This document shows positions 32,672 through 43,479 of a stretch of 64,000 nucleotides of DNA, piece after piece. Source of the DNA: Pycnopodia helianthoides (Eukaryota > Echinodermata > Asteroidea > Forcipulatida > Asteriidae); contig CM063251.1 in NCBI GenBank assembly GCA_032158295.1, positions 8,657,016-8,721,015 on the forward strand. The letters run 5' to 3'. The position numbers and the translations under genes are program-made. Below the pieces are notes generated by a model. That model was not told the DNA's origin. It made no database searches and worked only from the letters and a program-made list of their open reading frames with translations. Each line of letters opens with the position of its first letter. Position 1 is the stretch's first letter.

Positions 32672-32831
32672 CATTAACCAACTTCAGATCTTTGTTGATT
32701 TTGATACTGGCTAAAGTGAAGTCATTTTCAACATGTTCTTCTGCATTCCCCTCATCATCACTGTCATCTGCATCATTCTCTTCTGTAACAGTTGCCGAAT
32801 CTCTTAACTCTTTTTTAATCCATGTTGGAAT
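32672..32831 (-). CDS. Host gene exon 4 (acidic)
   Basis: 160 bases on the minus strand: acceptor GTTTTTTTGTCAG, donor AATG|GTATGG. It starts in phase 0 with IPTWIKKELRDSATV and continues into an acidic run (EENDADDSDDEGNAEEHVEN), then ASIKINKDLKLVN. It leaves one base that the next exon completes. The acidic, low-complexity composition is usual for disordered parts of nuclear proteins. No domain is recognised. Confidence 0.7.
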
Positions 32832-33086
32832 CTGACAAAAAAACAATTAATTTCTCATTAAATTGTCTTCATTATCTCAAGAAAATGAGAGACAAAATTA
32901 AACACATCCTCTTTTCCAAGAAAAATAAGTTTTTAAGAGAAACAAGCTTACAGCGAACTCCATGGAAAATTTAATCCTTCTATAAATTATCATTGAGAGT
33001 ATAAAATATCAACAACAGATGAATCAACCTAATCTGCCAATACTTTCTGTAATAAAATAACAAGTTAGGTAAAGTTTTAGACTAAC

Positions 33087-33201
33087 CGTTCCAAGTGTGT
33101 CAAACTCTGAAGCTTCTGAGCTAGTATACTCATCACCACCATCACCACTGTTGGCAGAGTGCTGAAGAGAAGACTCAGGGACCTGAAGACCTTGACCACT
33201 C
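33087..33201 (-). CDS. Host gene exon 3 (Ser-rich)
   Basis: 115 bases on the minus strand: acceptor TTACTCTTTGTAAG, donor ACG|GTTAGT. It takes two bases from the exon at 37683-37838 to complete Leu, then reads SGQGLQVPESSLQHSANS and an acidic Gly/Ser stretch ending EFDTLGT in phase 0. An inverted-repeat element begins only about 45 bases upstream of its acceptor. Confidence 0.7.
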
Positions 33202-33246
33202 CTTACAAAGAGTAAGAAAACTAACAATCAGATTGTGTTTCAAATA

Positions 33247-34993
33247 AGTCTGGGTAGATAGAAAAAAGTTTTATTCCGATATCTGCCAGCCAACTATCTG
33301 CGAATATTTGGATATCTGAATTAATTTTTTTTAGTACTCATGTAATTGTGAGCTTTTGTTTGTTTGTGAGTGACAGAGTGTGTAACAAGCATCCGCCCAA
33401 CGATCGCGGATAATATTAATAGTAAGCCTGTGCGTTGACAGTTATTTCTGTAACCATGCAACCATTTCTGAAACGGTCGGTTACAAGTGGAACCGTCTGC
33501 TTCAGAACATAAATTTAGGGTCAAAAATATCATTTACACAACCGTGCATGTGATCAAAAACATTGCGTCTTCATCACAGCATTTTTACTTCACACAACCA
33601 CCCCGCCCAAAAAAACAACAATAACAAAACAAAACAAAACAAAATAAAGAAGAAACAAATCTGAAATTATACAGTAAAATAATCCTTCTGTTCATCCAGT
33701 GTATCCTAAAATGTGTAATCTTTGTGAAATAAAGCATAACCTTGCGTAGATTTTCATAAAAAAAGCTTAAATTTCCAAGGAACTGTGCTCAGCAGACCAT
33801 GCTGACAAGGGAATTTGTGTGCGGACGAGTGATGACAGTGCTGTATATGATTTTAGTGCCCACACCAGCAATTTTCATCAGGTGGGGATGCCAAAGTTTC
33901 TTCGTAGTTTTAAACTTTGCATTTAATCATTATAATTCAATAATATAGACTTGTGCTTATAATCATTGTGTCCGCAAATATCCATAGATTCATATTGTGT
34001 TGTAGATTGTGGGGATTCCATTGCCTAAAAAGTGTAATTTTACAGTTAGAAAATGTGTGTGGGTCATGCATTTGTGTTGATGCTTTAGGAATGCAATACA
34101 CGTGTTGGTTAGCGTTGTAGTTTTATGTCGTGTTGCGGTACAAGGTACATGCGCAGTTGTGTATTAGTTAATGTTATCCTAGCTATGGATGGGTGTACAT
34201 GTATGTATGGCAATGGCTCTGCTGCACATTTGGGGAATGAGTGTTTGTTTCTGTGTGGAAAAAATTGTTCTGTGTGGAAAAATTGTGTTAGTAAAGTTGC
34301 GCACTCAACGACATATGTTTGTGTCTCATATCTACATTGCCCACTTCTGCTGGGCCATTGATATATCCCAATTTACTGAGTCTAGCTTCTATTGCGATTT
34401 TATGTTGATATTAAGAGGTGCGAGGCCCTTAGTATTGTCATACAAGTGAGTAGGAGTTTAATGACCCTAAATTAATAGATGCAATGAGTATAGTAGTATT
34501 TCTAAGGCAAATAACTCAAAATTTAATTGCAACACAAATGTGGATTATACATTTTGGTATAAATGGTTGTATTTGCTGGTTCTAATGTATTTTTCTGTAT
34601 TCTTTACCGCCTGCACAGCCTTCATCAGATCAATTGTGCAGGTTAGGTCAGTGGTGGTAAAATAAAAATGTCAACCCATGGCTGAGAGAAGATAGCAGAT
34701 AGAACCTGTGAGCCATAATTAACTTTAAGTGATTGTATACGCTGCTTTGGACCCCACACTACACATTAGTCCTCGGACCCCCCCCCCCCCCTCTTCCTTA
34801 CACATGGATTGTGTGCTGTAATAGGGACCCAGTTACCTGCTCGGGTTCGTTGGTTGAGAACTATCCGGGTTATTTATAGGTATCCGCGCTGATTGCGAAT
34901 ATCTGGATTGTTCAAAAACTGTAACCCCGGTTTCGGTTAGCATGCAACAACTATCCGCGGATACTTGGATATTCTAAGTATCCACCCAGGCTT
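33247..34993. mobile_element. Inverted-repeat DNA element in the host intron
   Basis: AGTCTGGGTAGATA at the left faces TATCCACCCAGGCTT at the right. Further inside, CAACTATCYGCGRATAYTTG with GGATAT occurs at both ends in opposite orientation. AATA on each side could be the target duplication. The interior carries a copy of the 10-kb tandem repeat and no transposase. It ends close to host exon 3. Confidence 0.55.
33420..33600 (-). repeat. Diverged copy of the 9.8-11.2 kb tandem unit
   Basis: The plus strand shows TTTCTGAAACGGTCGGTTAC, ACACAACCGTGCATGTGATC and AAAAACATTGCGTCTTCAT, which are the reverse of blocks in the units at 9838-11098. Confidence 0.6.
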
Positions 34994-36589
34994 AATAAGC
35001 TGGAACCGATGCATCATTTGAGCTAATATAGTGTCCCCTTGTGCCTGGATATTACCCAGGATGCATCCTTAGCTGTAATTTGTTTGCCCAAGACAAGTTT
35101 GGTATCTGGAGTCTCTTTTGCTTAGAATAAAAGTTTTCAGCTGTTGCATTTACTCATAACAAATTTACGAACAGGATCTTGTGTGCCTAATTCTTGAAGG
35201 AAGTCTGACTATAGGACAGGTCTACTAAGTTTCTAAATTAATGGATCCATTTATATAGCACCATGTAAAGGTTACAAGGTAATGCGGTGCAATCTGCAGC
35301 CAACTATGCCAGAAATATTGGGGCGTTAAGTGATGTACATGGATCTTTTACCTAGTACACAACACAAGGGACCTATGTCTTTACGGCCCATCCAAAGAAT
35401 GAATGATTAAGCGTCTTAAAGAAACGAATGAAAATTAAATTGCAAGACATTACTTTACAGGTCAGCACCATTTAAACATAATGCCATTTCACAAGTTGCT
35501 TCTTGGGAAACAACAGCATTTGTACACAAGGCATCTGGACAAGGTTTAAGGAAATGGGTAAATGGCTTGGAGACAACTGTCATAAAAATTACATGTAACA
35601 TGAGAAACAGTGGCACATCCAGAGGAGGCCCTCTTGTGTCCCCCCAATAAGATCACAGAAAAGTTCAACCATAGAATTTATTTGGTTTTTGCGATTATTA
35701 CATGCATTTTGCATAACCTGTTAAAAACTAATGAAGACTGTATAAAAATGCATAGAATGTATGGTTCAGTATATCTACTAATATAATTAATAGCATATAT
35801 AAAAAACTATGTCTTGCAATTCTTGCAAATGCATGGTTTCTCTCAGACAAGTGTATGTAAAGCCCCCTTAACCCAAAAATGTGTTTGCCCCTGCCTGCTC
35901 CCCTAAATGAAAATGGTTTGTTATGCCACTTCCAATAAATATGGGACCCCTTAAAAAAATGTACTTCTACAAATCAATGTCTCAAATAAAATCTCATCAC
36001 CTTCTTGACTCTTAGAAACACTATCCAAAATACAAATCAATGTTACCACAAATTGGTCAAGTGCTTCTTTAACTAAAATAAGTGCATGATCATACTGTAG
36101 TTCTGAGTTTTAGACCAGGTCTTGTACACAAGGGGTATTTGCAGGCATACTTACTCGATCATTGGGCACAAGATGTGACCTACATCTTTTTGAGAAATAA
36201 CTTACATTTTTCTTTGTATGCATGTTGTGGTTCTTTATGTATTTTCTGTAATTTGTGTAGTCTACAGTCCTGGTTTTTCTCTCTTGTCTTTCCAAAAGTG
36301 CTTTGAGACTTCACTGTAATTTTTGCGCTATATAAAAACTGTTTATTATTATTATTATTACATGGTAAAGTCTTTTATATGGACCTGTTTTCAGGCCAAT
36401 TAATTGCAATATTACAATCAAATATTCCAGTTCAAGAGAAATGTGAACAGATATCTTCACTCCCTTTGAAATGTCTATAATTTTCTTGTAGCCCTCACCG
36501 AAGTGGCCCTCAGGCCTGAGTGTTGGGTGATATATTCCCCCCCCCCAAAAAAAAAACACAAATTATATATATATATTTTTCTATGTTCA
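34994..36589. other. Intronic stretch without recognised elements
   Basis: AT-rich. A (TTA)n run lies at 36345-36360. Nothing else is supported. Confidence 0.5.
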
Positions 36590-36665
36590 ACCCCAAATCA
36601 TTTAAAAAATGTACCAAGTCAGTTTCCCTTGTGGTTTATTATTTGTTCTTTTCCTAATAACCCCT
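36590..36665 (+). mobile_element. SINE 3' fragment
   Basis: GTTCAACCCCAAATCATTTA, then GTCAGTTTCCCTTGTGGTTT and ATTATTTG match the body and tail of SINE copy 3, here on the plus strand and without the tRNA-like head. A shorter piece (TTTGTTCAACCCCAAAATGC) occurs at about 52388-52407. Confidence 0.6.
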
Positions 36666-36930
36666 TCTCTCCACAGACTTGTTCTATAATTACCTCCCTT
36701 TCACATTGTTGTATATACTTTGGTCCTGTTCCCTATTGTTAATTGCATCATACCCGATGCCTGGTGCCCCTTAATCCTTAACTCTGATTGGTTCTTGGCC
36801 GCCCCATTGTTTGTAAACTAATAACTTTGATTGGCTATAATTTTCCCTCCTTTTTCTGGATACCATCCCATTGTTCTTTGCCTCTCTTTTTTGCTATAAA
36901 TGGGTATGTTTTTCGTTTGTGCTTGTTTTT

Positions 36931-36969
36931 GCCTCTGACGAAGGTCCGGTTTGGATCGAAAGCTAAGGC
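36931..36969 (+). ncRNA. Hammerhead-ribozyme-like core
   Basis: GCCT, then CTGACGA (matching CUGANGA), a hairpin GGTCC-GGTTT-GGATC, GAAA, a two-base GC, TA (fits the UH cleavage site) and AGGC, which pairs with GCCT to form stem I. Only stem III is minimal (GC, self-complementary), as would suit a dimeric form; an extra A precedes stem II. Penelope-like elements are known to carry hammerheads with very short stem III. It lies 50 bases from a Penelope fragment but on the opposite strand to that coding piece. Activity is not shown. Confidence 0.35.
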
Positions 36970-36985
36970 CATCTACCCTACAAAT

Positions 36986-37016
36986 TTTTATATATATATA
37001 TATATAATACATATAT
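36986..37016. repeat. (TA)n microsatellite beside the Penelope fragment
   Basis: TATATATATATATATA run with small interruptions at the left edge of the Penelope coding piece. A longer counterpart lies at 37558-37601. Confidence 0.8.
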
Positions 37017-37019
37017 AGT

Positions 37020-37555
37020 ATTTCTGTTATGGGTGGTGTTTGGCATGTACCTGGTGGGAGTTTAGCCCTGACTAGGATGTCTCCCAGGTTTTTAGGGCGG
37101 CGGAATGCAACCATGGGGAGCTCAGGGATTGCTGAGCATAACCTGTTAGAGGAGTGAAGTATATTCATATTGTTATTGAGGATTGATGAAAGTTTAGGCA
37201 GTTTAGGGTGGAAGGTGGTGACTAGGGCAACTCTCTTGGTCGGGGCTTTTTTTGTTCTCGTGTTGGTCAACAAAGTGTGACGAGGTATGTTGAGGGCTCT
37301 GTTGATGGCAAGTTGGACCCTGCGTTTGCTGTGGCCCCTTGAAACAAGGTGTTTCCTTAGGTCGGATGAACGACTTTTGTACAAGGTATCTGTGGAACAG
37401 ATACGCCTTATACGTAATGCCTGACTGTAAGCAATTGCCTTCTTACAGTGACTAGGGTGGCAACTGTTGGAGAGAAGATACTGGTGGGTGTCAGTGGGTT
37501 TGCTGTATACATCCGTAATAATGCCATTAGGGGATTTAGTTACGGTTACATCTAG

Positions 37556-37560
<5 letters not shown>
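37020..37560 (-). pseudogene. Penelope-like element RT C-terminal part
   Basis: The minus strand reads ITDVYSKPTDTHQYLLSNS, CHPSHCKKAIAYSQALRI, LRKHLVSRGHSKRRVQLAIN, FHPKLPKLSSILNNN and FRRPKNLGDILVRAKLP, which is the region following the RT palm in Penelope-like elements. The frame is open for about 180 codons. The RT catalytic motifs upstream and the GIY-YIG endonuclease downstream are absent. TA microsatellites bound it on both sides. Confidence 0.85.
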
Positions 37561-37597
<37 letters not shown>

Positions 37598-37601
37598 ATA
37601 T
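37558..37601. repeat. (TA)n microsatellite, right side of the Penelope fragment
   Basis: About 40 bases of TA repeats with one break. The coding frame runs into it. Confidence 0.85.
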
Positions 37602-37682
37602 TTAGTACAAACAAGGAACAAAAAGGCAAGAATATCCTTATGTTGGTTTTTTAAACTCCATCTTTTCAAACATAGCACTTAC

Positions 37683-37838
37683 AGTTTTCTAATGACAGTT
37701 CGCTTTCTTCTTTTATTCTTTTTTCGAGGTGGAGGACATGTTGTTTCAACTTGCACAAGCATATGCTGTCCTTGGCAAAGTACATTACTGAGGGTTACTT
37801 GGTAAGATTCACTCAAATCATCTCTGTCAGTTCCAAGT
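37683..37838 (-). CDS. Host gene exon 2 (basic)
   Basis: 156 bases on the minus strand with acceptor AATTATTACAG and consensus donor AACT|GTAAGT. It completes an Ile codon begun in the exon at 52482-52593, then reads LGTDRDDLSESYQVTLSN, VLCQGQHMLVQVE and a strongly basic tail (PPPRKKNKRRKRTVIRK) that looks like a nuclear localisation signal. It leaves two bases, which exon 3 completes. No domain is recognised. Confidence 0.72.
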
Positions 37839-38479
37839 CTGTAATAATTCAATGTAAAGAGAAACTCAATAAAGGTTAGGAAGGGAAATTTTTAGTGAAG
37901 CACTCACAAATTCTAAAATATGACCAATAAAATCAAGTATAGGCCTATAAAGCATCTTAATAATGTTTGGATTTTAAATTCCGGTTTGCACAGGAAACAA
38001 GGTCGTATCAAGTCATCAATTCATATACAAGTAGTGCATATTTGAAACCTTAAAAAACATAACAAGTGAAGAACAGATTCAAATTATATGAGCTGTGGTT
38101 TCTTCATCAGACATGAATAATTTTCAAAAAATAAACTTGGAATTAGCATAATTTGACAACTGATAACATCATCATTATGACATTGCTTAATTCTCATTAG
38201 GGCATTCAAATTTAAAATGTTCAAAGTTTTGAATGATTTTTATCTTTCAACTTGTCTTTAGTAACAATGCCTGTAATCATGATGATGTCATCATTTGCCC
38301 ATTTAAAGGTTAAAACACAGCTACTCATGTGCCAGGGGTTTCTAACGCTATTGCGGATTCTGTCCCGTTCTCAGGAAACACGCTTCCGCGCAGGGGCTCC
38401 TCAAGCAGATGCAGATATGACTCTGTTGCCAGACCTACCTCTTACAATGCCTAGAGTCACTAGATGCTGAAATTGATAG

Positions 38480-39330
38480 AATTTTCAGGGCTGCAATGGC
38501 TTCAAATGCACATAAAACATATGCTGCAGGATGGAATAAGTTTTGTCAGTCTTTTGAACAGGAACCCGTTTTGGACGGTCTGATGTCAGCTGTGTCATTT
38601 AATGGTTACCTTGTGCATGTTTGCTCCATCCACAATCATACCTTATGTGTCTGCCATCGCATTTTGTCACAAGTTACAAGGGAGGAATTACCCTACTAAT
38701 GATTTCTTGGTGTCTAAGTAACTTGAAAGTTGTTAACGATTGCATCCTTCAACGAACACTCGTTTGCCAATATCAAAACCTTTTTTTATTGCAAGTCACC
38801 CAATCGCTTCATACAGCCTGTACTTCTTTTTTTGAGTATTGTTTATCTAAAGCAGTTTTTGTATGTGCATGTTTTGGTTTTATGAGGGTAGGTGAGCTGG
38901 CGAAAAATTCTCGCCTTCAGTGTTATCAGTTGCAGATGTACAGTTTTGTGAGGTGGAAGGTGGTGGTCAGTCGGTCCTTTTTTCTTTCAAGCATGCCAAA
39001 AATAATCAGCATGACACCATCAGGTTGTTCAATGGTTCAATTAGATAACGCAGCTATTTGCCCCGTCTTGGCATTGGGAGATTTTCTTTAAGTGCAACCT
39101 GCCATTGCCAGCCATCTCTACTGTCATTTTGATTGTACCCCACTTTTTCGTTTTCAATTCAATGCACTTTTGCAGAAATCCCTCAAGTTTGTGCAAGTGC
39201 CATGTGAGCACATTCATGCTCATTCCTTTTGTATTGGAGTGGCATCCTCGGCTGTCAGCAGAGGCATTCCTTGAGACCAAGAATGGGGAGGTGGCGTTCT
39301 AATGCGGTAGATACCTAGTTGTGCAATTCC
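38480..39330 (+). pseudogene. Ngaro tyrosine recombinase (fragment E)
   Basis: N-terminal AMASNAHKTYAAGWNKFCQS is the SAM-like start. After frame changes come CFGFMRVGELAKNS with the first catalytic Arg, CPVLALGDFL, then HIHAHSFCIGVASSAV, where the second Arg of H-S-F-R-I-G is Cys. MGRWRSNAVDT follows and the next codon, at 39316-39318, is TAG exactly where the catalytic Tyr codon belongs (compare AVLRY in element D). The enzyme is therefore dead twice over. Confidence 0.8.
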
Positions 39331-39399
39331 GTGCATGTTTGTTACAGACAACCATGCGCAATCAGTATGCCGATTTCCCTAATTTTCTGTTAGTATTAT

Positions 39400-39600
39400 T
39401 TTCTGTTAGTTCTATTTGGATTATTGGTGACTCCATCATACGTTGGACAGCAGGTTCCATTGATCTTTCTTGTCACATAGTCTGGAAGGGGAAAAGCGGG
39501 AGCATATGTGATCATTCATTGAGTCGACTATGTCGGTCATTATTTTCACATTTTCAATTAAAACTCACAACTATTTCCTTACTTCATAACCATTTATAAA
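39400..39600 (+). pseudogene. SGNH hydrolase N-terminus (fragment E)
   Basis: SSIWIIGDSIIRWTAGSIDL carries block I (GDS, with the nucleophilic Ser) of SGNH/GDSL hydrolases. The piece ends before the G-x-N-D and D-x-x-H blocks. Ngaro-like elements of animals are known to encode such a hydrolase after the recombinase, with an unknown role. Confidence 0.7.
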
Positions 39601-39896
39601 CAATACATAAAACAAAAATTGAGTTAAAGAAGTTACTGGAATGCATTTTTTACAGAAAATAAAATAAGTATGGAGGCATCTTCTAGAAACCAGGGCTTGT
39701 GGTGAGATGCCTGATGGACAAACAAATAGAACGTAAACAGGAACAAGAAAGTACAGACAGACAGGTTGAAAAAAAAGAAAGTTTTTTGACTAGCCATATA
39801 GTGAGAATAATTTTTGAAGATAAACAGCAACAGGCCTTTGGGGTAGGAGCTCTTCACACCAACAGAGGTATCGCAGCTATATTTCTAAAAAGAAAG

Positions 39897-40428
39897 CTAT
39901 AATGCCCTCAATAAGCAATTCCAATCTGTCTTCACCAAAGAAGATAATACCAATATTCCTGACTTGGACACGAGTGATACACTGGAAGTTCCCGAAGTTG
40001 TATTTCACAAAAAGGTGTCGAGAAGCTGCTGAAAAACCTGAAGCCTCAGAAAACCCCCGGGCCTGATAGAGTTACACCACGTATTCTAGAGATGTGTGCC
40101 TCAAGTATTGCCCCCAAGTAATGCATTTTTCAAAAGTCCAGAAACATAGGCAATCTTCCATCAGACTGGCTGAAGTGCTCAACCAAAAAGGCCAAGTCCA
40201 CTGCATTATAATGGACTTCAGCAAGCAAGGCCTTTGACACAGTACCTCACCAAAGACTGCTGGCAAAACTTGAGCACAGTGGCATTGTTGGATCCTCCTG
40301 ACATGGATGAGCAACTTCTTGACAAAAAGAACTCAACAAGTACTTTTTGATGGATTCAGCCCTGATAAAGTTTATGTATCCACTGGAGTTCCCCAAGGTA
40401 CAATGCTTGGTCCCGCCATTTTCCTTTT
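39897..40428 (+). pseudogene. LINE reverse transcriptase fragment cut by DIRS relic C
   Basis: Frames show YNALNKQFQSVFTKED, LKNLKPQKTPGPDRVTPRIL, IIMDFSKAFDTVPHQRLL and STGVPQGTMLGPAIF, consecutive RT motifs of a CR1/Jockey-type LINE. A deletion removes part of the middle. The text ends right after the PQG box where DIRS relic C begins, before F-A-D-D. Confidence 0.8.
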
Positions 40429-40429
40429 T

Positions 40430-41955
40430 AGGGGAGGCGGGGGGGTGCTCTTAAATTCGAGTGAGTAACCGAGTGAGTGTATTGAGCACCCACGGGTCAG
40501 ACAGAACTATAGCCCAAAACCCTGCGCAGTCTCGAAGTCCCCCTGGGTCCTTCGATGGGGGGTCGCCAGGAGTCTGTGAAGTCACCTGCGCCAGCCCCCG
40601 GGGCTGGTGCCCGGGGGGCTGGTGCCGGGAAGCCACGCCCGGACTGGGGGCGATGCTGACTGGAGAACTGCTGTGGCATGGAGCGTGCACCCGCTGCATT
40701 GTCCGCGCGGTTGCGAAAACCATCGCGATTGGACCTCAGGGGCTTGCGCTTAGGGATGGTGACATCGCCTTAGCCTTGGGTGGCGGTGTCTTAGCGGCTT
40801 GGCGGTTTCTTCAGATTAATCTTTTCCGTCGCCTTCAATCGCTTAGCCTCCGCCTGCATGAGTTCCTCAAACTTCCTGTTGAAGAGGTCAGTCCCAGACA
40901 ATGGGAGAGACTCGAAACGTTTGCGGGCCCCTGGAGAAGGGAGAAAAAATGCATCCAGCACATTTCCCCGTCTGGTCGATGTAGCCAAGGTCGAAATCCT
41001 AGCAACTTGCTCGAGTATCGACCGAAGACCAAAATCAAGGCAGTGAAAGGCTGCCGTTAATAGGTCTGTTGGGACCGGGGAGTCATCCTCACACCCAGAG
41101 ACCAGGTATTCATTCAGCAGCAGGAGGAAGGAACTATCCAATGACATATCGGATTGCACTTGGGGCCCGGGAAAACCAGAACATTGGAATTCCAAGGTTG
41201 TGGATAATGCCTGTGACAACAGTCCGTCCTGACATCCCATGGAGAATTCCACTGTGTCAGGGGAGGTGGGTTCGACGAGCTGTGGAGACTCGCCACGTCA
41301 AGTCGTCGCGTGTTCGAGGGCGAGACGGAGGGAAAGTGGAGGCTCGACTGGGCGCCTCGTTTCCCCTGTCCCTGGCGGGCCGTCTTTGGCTTCACTCCGG
41401 CAATGGTGGTCTGGTTCAGTAAACCATTGCCTGAGCCCGCCTTGCTTTTGGACCTCCCTTTAGTGGCCAGGGTAGGAGACTGGTTCAAGCCAGCTACCCC
41501 GGCCGCGGAACTGTCAGCACCCGCAGCCGTCTGTGGCTGCCACACGGGGGACTGGTTGGGGAAAGACGTTTTCCCGGTGCAGTCTCCCGAGGACTTGACC
41601 TGTCCCGGGGGTTGGTTCAAACCATTGGTAACGACAGATAAAGACCTCAGCAAACGCTTCATAATTCTCTTTAGATGAAATCACAAGAAAACAACTCTAC
41701 AAATCTACTTATAGCAAAACTTTTCAAGCAAGAACGAACAGTAAAAGACGTTTTTTATTCAATTTGTTTCATTCGATAACAAACATGTCCCACCAGCGCC
41801 GTTGCTAAGAGAAAAAAAGGAAGGTCATGGGTCGGGAATGCCACAGGGCATTGAGGGGGCGCCAGAGGGCCTTGTTGGTAAAACTCTTAGCATTAACGCC
41901 TAGGGAATATGCAAATGTAGTAATTCGCTCTACAGGTAATGTATGAGCGAAGTAG
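40430..41955 (-). mobile_element. DIRS-type retrotransposon, relic C (5' part only)
   Basis: On the minus strand it runs from the inverted terminal repeat (GCTCTACAGGTAATGTATGA at 41926-41945) through a leader and gag-like protein and stops near 40430, in the region matching 20220 in relic A. RT, RNase H and recombinase are missing. It abuts a LINE fragment. Confidence 0.8.
40791..41662 (-). pseudogene. DIRS gag-like protein (relic C)
   Basis: An N-terminal Pro/Gln/Ala-rich part (41662-41114) and, in another frame, 153 residues (41252-40791) with LNEYLVSGCEDDSPVPTDLL, AFHCLDFGLRSILEQ and NRKFEELMQAEAKRLKATEK, homologous to relics A and B. A one-frame change lies between them. No named domain. 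Confidence 0.7.
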
Positions 41956-42109
41956 ACTCAAACAGTTTTTTAAGTTTTGGGGTTATCATTGCAATTAAGT
42001 GCACTTTTCAGGCCAGCTATTTCTTCAACTTTGTACAACTCTTTGTTTAAATAAGCTTAAACACTTCTTTATATTCAGATGCAATAATGTAAAAAATAAG
42101 CTGTGATAG

Positions 42110-42830
42110 CGCTCTGATGTATCACAAGGGCTAAGTCCGACCGCATGTGCCAAGGTGGAACTTTACAACTTAATCACTCGATGGGTTAATCTCATCATAG
42201 AGAAAGGAACATCTCTTCATGTCTTTGTTGGTAACAGAGTAAGTCTTATTAGGCAGTTGAATGCTTCCGAGCAGTGGCATCATATTGATGGCAAGTCCAA
42301 TCCTGCTGATTTAGTAATGAGGCCTCAGTCTCGTTTGAACTCAGATGATACATGGTTCCGTGGTCCAGATATCTAGCATAAATACAAACACGACTGGGAC
42401 ATTGGCGAGAAGAGACTGAGTGACTTAGCAGAAGGTGACCCAGAAGTGCATAAATCTTCTTCATTCGCAGCCTTTAGTGGTGTTACTACTAGTACTGAAC
42501 TTGTGTGTAGTTTGGAAGAAATTGTTGTAAATGATTCGATGAAACAAGCTTTGGCATGGTGAATAAAATTTATGGTATATCTTTGGAAGGGTAGAGCCAC
42601 AATTCACTTGACAGTTAAGGAAATCCGTCATGCAAGGGTAATCTTCATCCGCAGGGCTCAATCACAATCATTTGCATCCGAGATTGATAAATTGGAGAGA
42701 GAGAAATTTGTTAAGGTGTCTAGTCCTTAGAATATTTTGTCGCCAACCCTTGATCGCGGTCACATCCTTAATGTTTTCATTACACGCATTGCCAATAGAC
42801 TGTGCAAGTCTTGTGCGTATTGGAACGAGA
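42110..42830 (+). pseudogene. Second BEL/Pao fragment (RNase H end to integrase start)
   Basis: SLHVFVGNRVSLIRQLNASE, QWHHIDGKSNPADLVMR and TWFRGPDI match the end of BEL/Pao RNase H and the connector. Further on are HARVIFIRRAQSQSF and ASEIDKLERE, then LSPTLDRGHILNV, which leads into the integrase zinc domain. Stops are frequent. Orientation is opposite to the element at 733-5960 and the text differs, so it is a separate copy. Confidence 0.75.
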
Positions 42831-43479
42831 AAACACATCAAACGAAGAACATATTTTTTTCTGAAATCAAATCTGTGTTTTAAATTATATATAATGACAA
42901 AATCTGAACAACAAAAATACTCAGTACAATTTTTATAAAATTAGTTTTAGCTTTTATAATAAATACACAAGTAATGTGTTGATTATTATTTAAACGTATT
43001 ATTTAAAACTCTGGGACAAGGATGCTTATTTGATCTTAACTTTTTAGAAACCCCTTACGCGGATTCGCGAAGGTCACACCAGCGTTAAATTAACGCTTGG
43101 TGCAGTTTATAGAGGTACTGACGCCTCAACGACCATAGACTGCAATGAAAAGGCTTCGCGTTGCAATTACAGCATCTGGCAATTATCATCGCGCATCCAA
43201 AACAAGCGTTTACATAAGTTTTTTTATCGGAGGTGAGCAGTAACCGGAAGCTGAGGTCAAGTTTAATTCTCGGGTTTTCTTCGTTAAATTGTTGAATTGA
43301 TTTTACTTTCATATTTTTTATCACTAAGTATTACATTCCCAACAACATATATAGTTTTCATAGTCAAAAACTACGTTAAACTAAAATAACTGACGAAACA
43401 AAATCTCGCCCACTTAAAACTCCATATGGTTGGGACCACTATGGTCCCAGAAGTTCGAATGAGCGCGAGACTTGCACAG
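42831..43479. other. Spacer between relics
   Basis: AT-rich. ACCGGAAGCTGAGGTCAAGT at about 43244 is a copy of a short dispersed motif also seen at 56085, 56540 and 56700. No gene. Confidence 0.5.

Larger units (their letters stand above)
38325..39600 (+). mobile_element. Ngaro-type element fragment E
   Basis: From the end of RNase H (CVHVPG-like text, then IADS and, one frame over, LSRSQETRFRAGAPQADA) through a tyrosine recombinase to the start of an SGNH hydrolase. The order RNase H, recombinase, hydrolase is that of Ngaro-like elements, and the same as in element D here. Both ends are truncated and no split repeats are seen. Confidence 0.8.

Noticed and set aside
32951..32978. 28-base micro-exon with a GTAAGC donor between host exons 3 and 4
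   Set aside because: Length is not a multiple of three and it contains a stop in the incoming phase, whereas exons 3 and 4 already join in phase.
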